Origin: a virus
Length of the DNA stretch: 64,000 nt
Direction: 5' to 3' (one strand)
IMG/VR virus record: IMGVR_UViG_3300046002_007411
Location: 47,708-111,707 of that record
Made by a program: the position numbers and the translations under genes. Positions 31,643 through 40,300 of this stretch are shown here, in pieces; the stretch's first letter is position 1; each line of letters starts with the position of its first letter. Under the pieces are notes generated by a model. It was not told the DNA's origin, searched no databases, and saw only the letters and a program-made list of their open reading frames with translations.

Positions 31643-32422
31643 TTAGTTTGCACCTTTTCGAGGTTGTAATTTTATTTTAGGTGCTGACTTCTTGTCTTGC
31701 CATGCACTTATGGTGGGTTGAGTTGCTGTGGTAAATGCATCATTTTGACTCAGCCAAGGAGCCAAGGGCATTTTGTCACTGGGTTTTTGCTGTGGCTTGG
31801 GAGTATCAAAGTGACTGTTGAAATCATCAGCTTGCACAGTATCACCTTGAGCTTTTTTCATATCCAACCATCCAAATAGCTGGCTGCCAGTGTCTACATG
31901 GCCAGGATCACGATTTTGACTGACATTGTTCAAATAAGCTAACAAACTTTTGTTGTAGTCGTCACCAAATGCTGCAGGATTAAGTGGTTGCTCTTGTTGC
32001 ATGTACTCTCTATCAGTGCTCAAGTAAGCCTGGTGGTGTAGACCATCTGCTTGAGCTTGTTGAGTTACATCGCTTAACCATTCTTGATGTTCGGCGTAAA
32101 GCTGCTGCGGTTCCTGAGCGCCACGCACACGTAGATGTTTTTCATTCATGTTCAATGCGCTGCGCAAGTCTTGCAGTAATACATATGGACTCAATCGCAC
32201 AGCCGTGGCCAAACGCACTTCGTAAATCTCACGATAGGGAATATCAAAAAAGTCCAAATCACTGTTTTGAATACGTTGCGGCGTGGTAATATCGCGCAAA
32301 TCAAACTTTTTCAAAACTTCTTCCATGGTATCCATGTCCACATCGCTGGGTTTTTGTGCAAACCTCACAACATATTCATGAAGTTGATGACTTTCTTGCA
32401 AATAATCTTTCAGTGACTTCAT
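31643..32422 (-). CDS. Virion-associated protein (259 aa)
   Basis: Begins MKSLKDYLQES, a leader common among minor virion proteins of marine T4-like phages. The first 100 residues (YVVRFAQKPSDVDMDTMEEVL, KFDLRDITTPQRIQ, PYREIYEVRLATAVRL, VLLQDLRSALNM) look like a ferredoxin-like fold seen, from memory, in a conserved cyanophage structural protein. The rest is Gln/Asp-rich and probably extended. AGGAG and a perfect TATAAATA late promoter precede the ATG. Confidence 0.7.
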   Translation of the reverse strand: MKSLKDYLQESHQLHEYVVRFAQKPSDVDMDTMEEVLKKFDLRDITTPQRIQNSDLDFFDIPYREIYEVRLATAVRLSPYVLLQDLRSALNMNEKHLRVRGAQEPQQLYAEHQEWLSDVTQQAQADGLHHQAYLSTDREYMQQEQPLNPAAFGDDYNKSLLAYLNNVSQNRDPGHVDTGSQLFGWLDMKKAQGDTVQADDFNSHFDTPKPQQKPSDKMPLAPWLSQNDAFTTATQPTISAWQDKKSAPKIKLQPRKGAN

Positions 32423-32442
32423 AACTAGCTCCTATAGCCTGT

Positions 32443-32450
32443 TATTTATA
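32443..32450 (-). promoter_or_regulatory. T4-type late promoter, perfect consensus
   Basis: Minus strand reads TATAAATA, 21 bases upstream of the ATG at 32422. Confidence 0.85.
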
Positions 32451-32455
32451 AACGA

Positions 32456-32902
32456 TTACGATTTATCTTGTGCTTTTTTAATACTGGCAATGATTTCATT
32501 GCGATCCATAACTAAATCACCACCTTTTATGGGATCTTGAGCAGGATCTTTCCTATTGGCATCTAGGCGCATTTTGTCAAGTTGCAGTTTTATTAGCTTG
32601 AGCTTCTTTTCCACTTTGCTGTTTTTGGCATCAACTGCAATTTTCAACATTGCTGCACTGCTGGAAAATATTTCTCCAGCCAGTCGAGTTTCCACGTTCA
32701 TACCAAGATCCAAGAGTTGTTGATGTGCTGATATAGCCATGTCGCCTAGACTATCCATTTCTTGGTCATGCTCATCGAACCCATTGATTTTACTAAAGGT
32801 TTTTTCCAGATCCTGTGCTTTTTCCAAGGCACCCTCGATGTCCTCCTGAGTGGGTTGTTGGTAATCAGGCAAACCAAATGTTTCAGCAAGTTGCTTGGTC
32901 AT
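32456..32902 (-). CDS. 16: Terminase small subunit gp16
   Basis: DNA-recognition and regulatory subunit of the packaging motor. 148 aa, mostly coiled-coil helices as in T4 gp16 (164 aa): DEHDQEMDSLGDMAISAHQQLLDLGMNVE and AAMLKIAVDAKNSKVEKKLKLIKLQLDKMRLD, then a tail with the conserved VMDRNEIIASI. Lies directly after gene 4 (one base gap). Assignment rests on pattern and packaging-gene context. Confidence 0.75.
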   Translation of the reverse strand: MTKQLAETFGLPDYQQPTQEDIEGALEKAQDLEKTFSKINGFDEHDQEMDSLGDMAISAHQQLLDLGMNVETRLAGEIFSSSAAMLKIAVDAKNSKVEKKLKLIKLQLDKMRLDANRKDPAQDPIKGGDLVMDRNEIIASIKKAQDKS

Positions 32903-32903
32903 G

Positions 32904-33341
32904 TTATTTGCGCTTTTTGCCTTTGGAGATATAAATTTGATCTTCAGTTAAAATTCTAAATGTCATACCATTTTGTTTGCAAAATGCCATGGCAGCAGCC
33001 CATTTGGCCATGTTGACAATTTGTGCTGCTTTGTCTTGTCGACTGCGAGCATGCTCAGCAAATACTTGGCTACGTGGTTTAACTTCCACAACTTCATGGC
33101 GTTTTTTACCATGGCCATCCTGATAAATGATCAAAAAATCTGGTATATATTGGCTGCGTTTGCCAGTAAGTGGATTTATATAGTTAATAGCTATGCTTTC
33201 ACTGGCCCATTGTATCACACTGGGATGGTTGTCTAGGAAGTTCATAACTGTGTGTTCCCAGCTGCTGCGGAAGTGAACATTTTGTTTGCCAATAAGCTTT
33301 TCAGGATGTGTAGGAACAAAAGTTCCTTGGCTCCATTTCAT
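32904..33341 (-). CDS. 4: Head completion protein gp4
   Basis: Needed to finish filled heads before tail joining; the family has a nuclease-like fold. 145 aa. Diagnostic blocks: GTFVPTHPEKLIG, VHFRSSWEHTVMNFLDNHPSV, WASESIAINYINPLTGK, RSQYIPDFLI, then VVEVKPRSQ, which together give the E, D and E-x-K of a PD-(D/E)XK-like core. The length fits T4 gp4 (150 aa). Overlaps the preceding gene by ATGA. Confidence 0.92.
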   Translation of the reverse strand: MKWSQGTFVPTHPEKLIGKQNVHFRSSWEHTVMNFLDNHPSVIQWASESIAINYINPLTGKRSQYIPDFLIIYQDGHGKKRHEVVEVKPRSQVFAEHARSRQDKAAQIVNMAKWAAAMAFCKQNGMTFRILTEDQIYISKGKKRK

Positions 33342-33841
33342 GATGTGTAGCCCTGAATATTACCACGTAATAAAGGATTGTTTTGCCAGTTGGGTTGTGT
33401 GTTTGCTCGCACAACTCCTATTTGGCTGCTGCTGTCACGCAAACTGTTATACACTGCTGTAAATCTAGGATCTAACTGCCCAGTTTCTTCATTGTAAAGT
33501 TTATTGGGATCAACTGTGGTATTTTGTGCAACGTAATAGCTAGCACTGGAAATTAACGGCTCACTTACGCCATCAGGAACTCCTATTTTTTGGAATACCC
33601 CTTTGACTCTATTGTATATTTGACTGGTGATTTGAGCTGTGGTAACAAACGGAACATTTGTAGTCAGCCAGTTGCCTGCATTGCCGCTGTCTTTAACACG
33701 TTCACGTGTTTTACTATCCACCCAAGCATATGCACCACCCGGCCCAGCTGTTTGTATGTTATTGCTGGCAATATTAATAGGAGGAGTGTTTAGAGCAATT
33801 TGCTTGCGTATGTTTTTTGCTATGGTATCATTATATGCCAT
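33338..33841 (-). CDS. Unknown virion protein (167 aa) between gp54-like and gp4
   Basis: Starts at the ATG at 33841 (MAYNDTIAKNIRK), one base past the upstream stop. Ser/Asn/Gln-rich with GPGGAYAWVDSKTRERVK and a C-terminal NNPLLRGNIQGYTS. In T4 gene 4 neighbours gene 53, but this protein does not resemble gp53. Tail or neck assembly protein by position only. Confidence 0.65.
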   Translation of the reverse strand: MAYNDTIAKNIRKQIALNTPPINIASNNIQTAGPGGAYAWVDSKTRERVKDSGNAGNWLTTNVPFVTTAQITSQIYNRVKGVFQKIGVPDGVSEPLISSASYYVAQNTTVDPNKLYNEETGQLDPRFTAVYNSLRDSSSQIGVVRANTQPNWQNNPLLRGNIQGYTS

Positions 33842-33842
33842 T

Positions 33843-34877
33843 TTATAATCCAAAAACCAAAATACCAAAAGGACTTATAACAGGACTGATATTAACTGCA
33901 CCGCCAACAGCTCCTAACAAGGGAACATAGACACTTTGAGCAATGGGACTAGGACTGTATATCAAATCACTTTTTGGTTGGTTTGCACGAGGATTTGGTG
34001 GACCTTGGGCTAGACCAACACGCATGTCAAAATCAACTGGTTGTGGTGCCCCATTGACAGTGGCAGTCTCTGGACTAGCTGACGGTTCCACTGTTTTAAA
34101 GTCAAAACCTGCTTCGCGATAAACTTCTCGTGCTTCTGCGCCTGTGGGATTTTCATAAACAAGTGATTCATACTTGAAACTCATTGTTACTTCTGCCAAA
34201 CCACTGTCACTGCTGTCAAAACTTCCCCAATCTATGCTGCTAATACGCGGACGCATGAGCTTGGTTACAACTGTGCCTTGCGCCCCTTTGCCATCACTTC
34301 CGCCAAACAGGCTCCAGATTTCAATACTATCAAAAAAGTTTCTTGCGCCTACTTGCGCACTTAAACCATACCCATACTGAATATTTTCAAAACTTTGTGG
34401 TAGTTGACTGCTAGCAGGAGCCAATCCATCTTGGTTATCTCGGCTTCGCGGATAAAGACTTTGGCTATCACCAAAGTAAAATCTAAAATAGTTGATCCAG
34501 AGATTCAAAGCGCGATTGTCACTTGTATCGTGTAACGTCATGGAAATATCGCGATATGTAACTTTGGTATAATTTTGTCGGCGTAGATTATATTGATTGT
34601 TTTCTTGAGTTGCTAACTCAACTTTGGGTCTATCAACTTTTTTAACCAAAAAACTCACAGCACGTTGATCTTCAAACCCATTGAGTTTTAAAGGGCTTGC
34701 AAACATGTTATCTACTTGCTGTAGAGTTTGGCTGCCAACATTGGGATTGAGATTGAACCGTACATAATACATGAACTTGTAGCGCGGCAACGCATACATT
34801 TTGTCGTTGGTTGCACGAGCAAAAAAGTTATTTGCATATGGTATAAAAGCTAACTGAGTGTCTTGATTTATTGGCAT
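33843..34877 (-). CDS. Tail-tube-like baseplate protein, gp48/gp54 family
   Basis: A 344-aa protein in which residues about 30-230 follow the tail tube pattern (RYKFMYYVRFNL, VDRPKVELATQENNQYNLRR, VTYRDISMTLHDTSDN, MSFKYESLVYE), matching the gp19 next to it in layout but longer. T4 gp48 and gp54 are tube-fold proteins that start tube polymerisation on the baseplate; 344 aa is close to either. The ATG at 34877 (MPINQDTQ) is chosen; a TTG-initiated extension would run through the late promoter at 34886-34893. Which of the two genes it is cannot be decided. Confidence 0.6.
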   Translation of the reverse strand: MPINQDTQLAFIPYANNFFARATNDKMYALPRYKFMYYVRFNLNPNVGSQTLQQVDNMFASPLKLNGFEDQRAVSFLVKKVDRPKVELATQENNQYNLRRQNYTKVTYRDISMTLHDTSDNRALNLWINYFRFYFGDSQSLYPRSRDNQDGLAPASSQLPQSFENIQYGYGLSAQVGARNFFDSIEIWSLFGGSDGKGAQGTVVTKLMRPRISSIDWGSFDSSDSGLAEVTMSFKYESLVYENPTGAEAREVYREAGFDFKTVEPSASPETATVNGAPQPVDFDMRVGLAQGPPNPRANQPKSDLIYSPSPIAQSVYVPLLGAVGGAVNISPVISPFGILVFGL

Positions 34878-34885
34878 GGCTGTAA

Positions 34886-34893
34886 TATTTAGT
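34886..34893 (-). promoter_or_regulatory. T4-type late promoter very close to the gp54-like start
   Basis: Minus strand reads ACTAAATA, ending only nine bases before the ATG at 34877, so the leader would be a few bases at most and no ribosome site fits. Confidence 0.55.
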
Positions 34894-34896
34894 GAC

Positions 34897-34926
34897 AAAA
34901 AAAGGGCTTGAAACCAAGCCCTTTTT
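34897..34926. terminator. Bidirectional terminator after gene 19
   Basis: GGGCTTG and CAAGCCC with a four-base loop, flanked by A7 and T5, downstream of the tail tube gene. Confidence 0.85.
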
Positions 34927-34946
34927 GTTAAAACTTCCTGATTTAA

Positions 34947-35531
34947 TTATGCACCAGCAAGGGCTTCAGTTACTGCGGAGGTTAGAACAGTGTCTTGTGT
35001 GGCATTGTCATAACGCAGGCTCAGTGTTATTTGCATGGGTTCACTGCTGCTGTAATCAAAAGTATCATAAGTGACGTTTTGCAAGTAACAACCTTCAAGA
35101 TACCAAGCTTCCAACACACCAACGTTACCACCATCAAGTGTTTCAATCTTGGTTCTAAACTTGAACTGACTGGCAGTTGTAGCACTCGTTTGTGCAAAAA
35201 AGTTATGTTGTCTTTGTAGTTGGGCGCTGACCAAACGGCTAACAGCACTGGTAATATCATCTTGTATGGTTATTTCCACGTTTTGCCAAGTGGGTTTTTG
35301 AGGCACATACATAATGTTGTTGTAGCTGTGAATAGCTGTTTCACCAAACTGCACTTGTGGTCGCCCTGCGCTTTTAACTTGACGAGTTAGGTCTAAAGTT
35401 GGTCCCAAACCAGCAAAACGATCCATTGTAACACGGAAACGATACTTTAGCTTGGGCATGAGCATGCCAATACCATTAGTGCCAGGCACTAGGGGTACAC
35501 CAAATCTGCTCAATGTGGGGGTGAATACCAT
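34947..35531 (-). CDS. 19: Tail tube protein gp19
   Basis: Forms the inner tube through which DNA leaves. 194 aa (T4: 163). Pattern: GIGMLMPKLKYRFRVTMDRF, TRQVKSAGRPQVQFGETAIHSYNN, WQNVEITIQDDITSAVSRLV, EAWYLEGCYLQNVTYDTFDYSSSEPMQITLSLRYDNA, which is the T4-type tube signature. GGAGGAATCACA precedes the ATG; late promoter GCTAAATA upstream and strong terminator downstream fit high expression. Confidence 0.92.
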   Translation of the reverse strand: MVFTPTLSRFGVPLVPGTNGIGMLMPKLKYRFRVTMDRFAGLGPTLDLTRQVKSAGRPQVQFGETAIHSYNNIMYVPQKPTWQNVEITIQDDITSAVSRLVSAQLQRQHNFFAQTSATTASQFKFRTKIETLDGGNVGVLEAWYLEGCYLQNVTYDTFDYSSSEPMQITLSLRYDNATQDTVLTSAVTEALAGA

Positions 35532-35556
35532 TGTGATTCCTCCGATAATGTAAGAT

Positions 35557-35564
35557 TATTTAGC
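35557..35564 (-). promoter_or_regulatory. T4-type late promoter for gene 19
   Basis: Minus strand reads GCTAAATA, 26 bases upstream of the ATG at 35531. Confidence 0.7.
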
Positions 35565-35602
35565 GAAAATATTTTTTTGACAGATTGGGTTGAATGTTGC
35601 AG

Positions 35603-35610
35603 TATAAATA
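35603..35610 (+). promoter_or_regulatory. T4-type late promoter for the first homing endonuclease
   Basis: Perfect TATAAATA on the plus strand, 32 bases upstream of the ATG at 35642. Confidence 0.8.
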
Positions 35611-35641
35611 TTTAAAATAAACTGTTGTATGCGAGAGTGCT

Positions 35642-37318
35642 ATGGATCTAAAAACTTTTTTGAACTTGAGTTCCAGTAAAAAATGGCTTGCTACAGTCAA
35701 AAAAAATCCCACGTGGAAACAGCAGCTATCAGCAATATATCCCAGCATAGTCAACTTGAAAGAACAGATTTACTTATATTTTAATGATTTAGATAAACCA
35801 CCAATCTGTTCTAATCCTTCTTGCAGCAAAACAGTTTCATGGCACGCAAATCACTACAGCAATACATGCAGTCATCAATGCGCTAATCAACTGTTAAAGC
35901 ATCTTGGAAAAGACCAAGAAATCAAAACAAAAATACGTAAGACAAATCAAGAAAAATATGGATGTGATAATCCACTGCAAAATGCTGCTGTTAAAAAACA
36001 ACGACTGGAAACAATGCATTCAAAATACCAAGGTGGCGCTAGCCCTTGCGCTAGGCAAGCTGCTAGCAAACGAATGCAAACATTAAATCAAATTTTACCA
36101 GAAATTTTGCAGGAAAAATATGGAGTAGCAAATGTGCAACAAATACCTGAGGTGCGTCGGCGTAGTCGAGAAACTCTGTTAGCCAATCACAACGTTATAA
36201 ATCCCAGTCAGATCCCTTATATCCAACAGCAACGCCAAGAAGACCTTTTAATAAACTGGCAATCTTTATGCAAAACCGTTGTTATAAATCAAATATTAGA
36301 TGATGTTACAACTGATTTGCCTTTTGCTAATAAAAGAATATCGTTTATATGCTGCTCTTGTCATTTAAATCAAACTTTACCTAGCGAAACATTTAAATGG
36401 AGGATTAGAGAAGCAAATACTCCTTGCATATCATGCAGCGGAATCAAGTCAGGAAGCTTGGAAGAACGTGATGTTGCTGAGTTTATCGAACAGCAGGGGT
36501 TTCAAATAGAGAGGAATACTCGACACATTATTGCTCCCAAAGAACTAGATATTTGGATTCCACAAACAAATATAGCCATAGAGTATTGTGGTTTATATTG
36601 GCATAGTGAGTCACAAATAGCTGACAAAAATTATCATAAAAACAAATGGCAACTTTGCCAAGATAAAAATATAAGGTTGATACAGGTGTTTCAGGATGAA
36701 TGGCTGCATAATGGTGATTTAGTTAAATCACGGTTATTGCACATACTGCAAAAGCAGCGGATAAAAATTCATGCCCGTAAAACAAAAGTAATAGAAATAT
36801 CTACCAAACAAGCACGAGCCTTTGCCTTGCAACATCATATACAAGGTCCAGGAACCGGGAACATTTGTTTGGGATTGCAGCACAATGATGATCTAGTTGC
36901 CGTAATGGATTTTGGCAAGTTAAGCATCAGCAAAGGACAAAAGCATGTCTTTAACACATATGAACTCACTAGGTTTTCCTCTAGCTATCCTGTTCCTGGA
37001 GGCGCTAGCAAGCTTTTTTCCTATTTCATAAACAAGTATCAACCTCAAGCTGTCTATAGTTACAGTGATTTGAGATGGAACACTGGACAACTATATGAGA
37101 CTTTGGGATTTCAGTTTGTCACTAACACTAATCCCAACTATTGGTATGTGCGAGGTGATAAAAGGTATCACAGATATAGTTTTAGAAAAGATCAGTTAGT
37201 TAAACTGGGGTATGATGCAACAAAAACTGAACGACAAATCATGGAAGAGTTGGGGTATGGAGTGATTTGGGATTGCGGTCATAGCAAATGGTTGTGGACA
37301 AAAAAGCCGGGCATTTAG
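35642..37318 (+). CDS. Vsr-like (EDxHD) homing endonuclease 1
   Basis: A 558-aa free-standing mobile endonuclease gene between tail genes 18 and 19. N-terminal Cys-rich segments (CSNPSCSKTV, CSHQCANQL and later CCSCHLNQ, CISCSG) form zinc-binding DNA-contact modules with NUMOD-like repeats (EKYGCDNPLQN, EKYGVANVQQ). The nuclease core is of the very-short-patch-repair type: ELDIW with D303, IEYCGLYWHSE with E314 and H321, NYHKNKWQLCQ, IRLIQVFQDEW. A C-terminal domain ends VIWDCGHSKWLW, shared with the gene at 51121. G+C is lower than neighbours (about 33-42% in samples). It should spread by cutting phages lacking it. Confidence 0.85.
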   Translation: MDLKTFLNLSSSKKWLATVKKNPTWKQQLSAIYPSIVNLKEQIYLYFNDLDKPPICSNPSCSKTVSWHANHYSNTCSHQCANQLLKHLGKDQEIKTKIRKTNQEKYGCDNPLQNAAVKKQRLETMHSKYQGGASPCARQAASKRMQTLNQILPEILQEKYGVANVQQIPEVRRRSRETLLANHNVINPSQIPYIQQQRQEDLLINWQSLCKTVVINQILDDVTTDLPFANKRISFICCSCHLNQTLPSETFKWRIREANTPCISCSGIKSGSLEERDVAEFIEQQGFQIERNTRHIIAPKELDIWIPQTNIAIEYCGLYWHSESQIADKNYHKNKWQLCQDKNIRLIQVFQDEWLHNGDLVKSRLLHILQKQRIKIHARKTKVIEISTKQARAFALQHHIQGPGTGNICLGLQHNDDLVAVMDFGKLSISKGQKHVFNTYELTRFSSSYPVPGGASKLFSYFINKYQPQAVYSYSDLRWNTGQLYETLGFQFVTNTNPNYWYVRGDKRYHRYSFRKDQLVKLGYDATKTERQIMEELGYGVIWDCGHSKWLWTKKPGI

Positions 37319-37330
37319 CCCGGCTTTTTT
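37301..37330. terminator. Bidirectional terminator containing a stop codon in its loop
   Basis: GCCGGGC and GCCCGGC around ATTTA, flanked by A5 and T6. The TAG of the endonuclease gene lies at 37316-37318. It serves both that gene and the sheath gene. Confidence 0.92.
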
Positions 37331-37332
37331 AT

Positions 37333-40300
37333 TTAAGCTCTTGCTCCATTAGGTAATGGATCGCCAGTATTCAAAATACGTATTGGTATGTATATGAACT
37401 CAATAGCTTTAGTGGGTTTTATTGCTATGTCAATCCAAAGTTGATTTCCATCAATTCTTGCAGCAGTGTTATTGCTCTCGTCGCACACTACTGCATAGTC
37501 ATAAACTGCACGCAATCCAACCAAGTTACCAAAGAAGTTATTGAAAGTAACCAACACAGCATCGCGTGTTTGCTTGTCATTGGGTTCAAACAAATACACT
37601 TTGGCAATGTTATCAAGTTGATAACGCAGGTAACAAATCAAACGTGCAACATTGATTCTATCAAGAGCGCTTTGAACTGGACTTAGTGTTTTTTGTCCAT
37701 ATATCACCAAGCCTCTGTTGGGAATGAATGCAATGGGATTAATGCGGTTTTGATACAAAACATCACGTTGGCCTTGGTTCAACTTCACGGGTTGATATTC
37801 GCCCTCGCTTGTCAAATAACCCACGCTGCTTACACCAGTTACCAATCCACGGTTAAATCCAGCAGGAGCAAACCAGGGATAAGCTACTTGATCGTTAAAT
37901 GCTATAGTGCGTAGTGCCATCATGCTGGGTGGCACAAACACTGAGCTGCCATCAAGATTGGTACTAAGAGCCCAGGGATACCAAACAGCAGCATAAGCAC
38001 TGTTGCTTGTTAGACCATCTGGTCCAGTTTCTGCAACATTGTTTGCATTTGTAGCCCAGTTAACTATAGCAGTTGCAGGGCTAGCTTGTAAACTACTGGG
38101 TGTATCACCAACTACAAAAGCAATTTCCTTTTTATCAACGTTCAAAGCAACCATTTCTTCAATGCACTCGGGATACCCAGGAGCAGCAAGCAAGTTAAAG
38201 TATGTTTCTTCAGAGCGTGCATCTTCATTGCTTACCAATGCAGCTTGCAAAGCTCTAACTACCATCTGGCGTTGTGCTTGTGTACCCCAATAGGGACTTC
38301 CGTCATTTTGGTTGCCACTTGCTGTAACCCATGTGCCAACGCCTGCGCTAAACCAGTCAGGTTCCCATTCTTTAACATTGTTGGTGCTGTAACGTGTGTT
38401 AAACAACAACATGCCAGTGGGATATAGTATGGGATCAGGTGCATCACTATCAACATAATCGCTAACCAACATATTGCTTTCACGTGTGCTGGGAGGAGTG
38501 GCTCCGTTGTTGCTACGAGCATCAAGGAACACAATACCAGCTGGTGATGTTTGGTCAGTGTTGTCTATTTGAACCCATTGACCGCCGCTAGCAACGTATC
38601 TTTTCAACACAGGGCCATCAGCTTGGCTGGTATCCAACCAAATGTCATAGTCTACTAATGCACTGCCTGTGCTTTGTTCCACAGGTGCAAGGCTGCTTAT
38701 CAATACACCATTGGGATCAGTTCCAGGATACACATTACGGTAACCTTTCCACTGATTTCCAGCATTTACCATGATATCAACTTGGAGATCAGTATTAAAC
38801 CAAAGTGTGCCTTGTGCAGGTTCTCCTTGAGGTGCAGTTGCGCTGGGTGTATAACTCAAAGGCACCCAAGCTGTGCCGTCCCAACGCAACAACTGCATGT
38901 TGATTTGAGTAGGTGTGCTGTTGTCGCTATTGTAATAAGCAAAAATAGTTCCCGTTGCTTTACCTGCACCAAACGCTGCGTCTGCAACTGCTGTGCTGTT
39001 ATACCAAGGTATAGTTCCAGTGTTGGGGTTGGTGTTTTGCTTGACCCAAGTTCCATTTATATAACGTCGAACTGTTATATTTACACCGCGGTTTTGACTT
39101 GTTGTATTGATCCACACACTGTTTGCTGCTAGCACTGGATTTGTACTGGGCACAGCTAGTGCAGGATAGTAGTCATTGTAAAATGCCTGGGCACCATAAG
39201 TATAACCCACATCAATACCAGCGTCGGAGGAAAGTGGATTACCAAAAACTTCTTGTAGTGTGATATATGTTCCTGCTCGGCTAATAGTTAGAACATTGCC
39301 TGTGCCGGAAGCCACAGTAGCACCAACAGCAGTGTTGATTTCTGCAACTACGTTTGCCAAAGTATTGTTAGGACTTGCAGGTACAACAACAGTTTTGGCC
39401 CCTCCTCCGATATCAACAGTAAACTGATCATTACCAGCGAAAGCGGGATTGGTTATTCCACCGGTAACACTACCAAAAAATGTTTGCTTGGTGCTGATAC
39501 CCACGTTGCTCCAAAGTGGTTGGGTATTTGAAGTATCATGCACGTAAATGTCCGTGCCATCATAGTTTGTAATACGTAGATAAGAACTCAAACCACTTGT
39601 ATATATGTCAGCATTGGCATTCAAGCCCGCAGTTGCAAACTGCCCGTTTATGTTTGCTGCAAAAGTAGTCAATGTTCCCGGGGTTCCTGAACTGCCCAGT
39701 GTCCCCACACTTAATGTATTACTATTACCAATTGCAATCTCAGCAGAGACATTGCTTGTAAATGTAGGACTGCTAATGCTACCTATTACTTTAGTAGGAC
39801 GTGCTTGCTGCCAACCCCAACCTACCATTACGTTTCCGCCGTTTACCACACTACTGTCGCTTGTGCCCACAGGGAACCAGTAGGATTTAGTAGTTGTATC
39901 TAACCCAAAACCCCATGTTACGTTGATTTTTTCAAACGTACGGTTACGGTAGCCACCATCGTCGTCCATAGCCAAAGTAGTTACTGCAAAACTACCAGCT
40001 GATCCCACTGTGTTTTTTGGAATAATAAGGTTAGTGGGTTCTGTAGTAAAGCCCAAGGCAGTTAAAATACCACCGTTGCTACCAGCAAGTGTAATTTCGT
40101 TCGTTATATCGGCACATTGCACACGCAAGCTAAAAACAGTTTGGACAGTTGTGTTGCTGGTTACTTCATTACGAGCAACAACTTCTGCACTGATTTGCAA
40201 CAAGTTAAGGCTGGTATCACCGTTAATAACATTGACAACATCAGTAATGCTTTGATTGGTATTAAGTGCAAGGCTAATTCCATTAATAATCATTGTTGCA

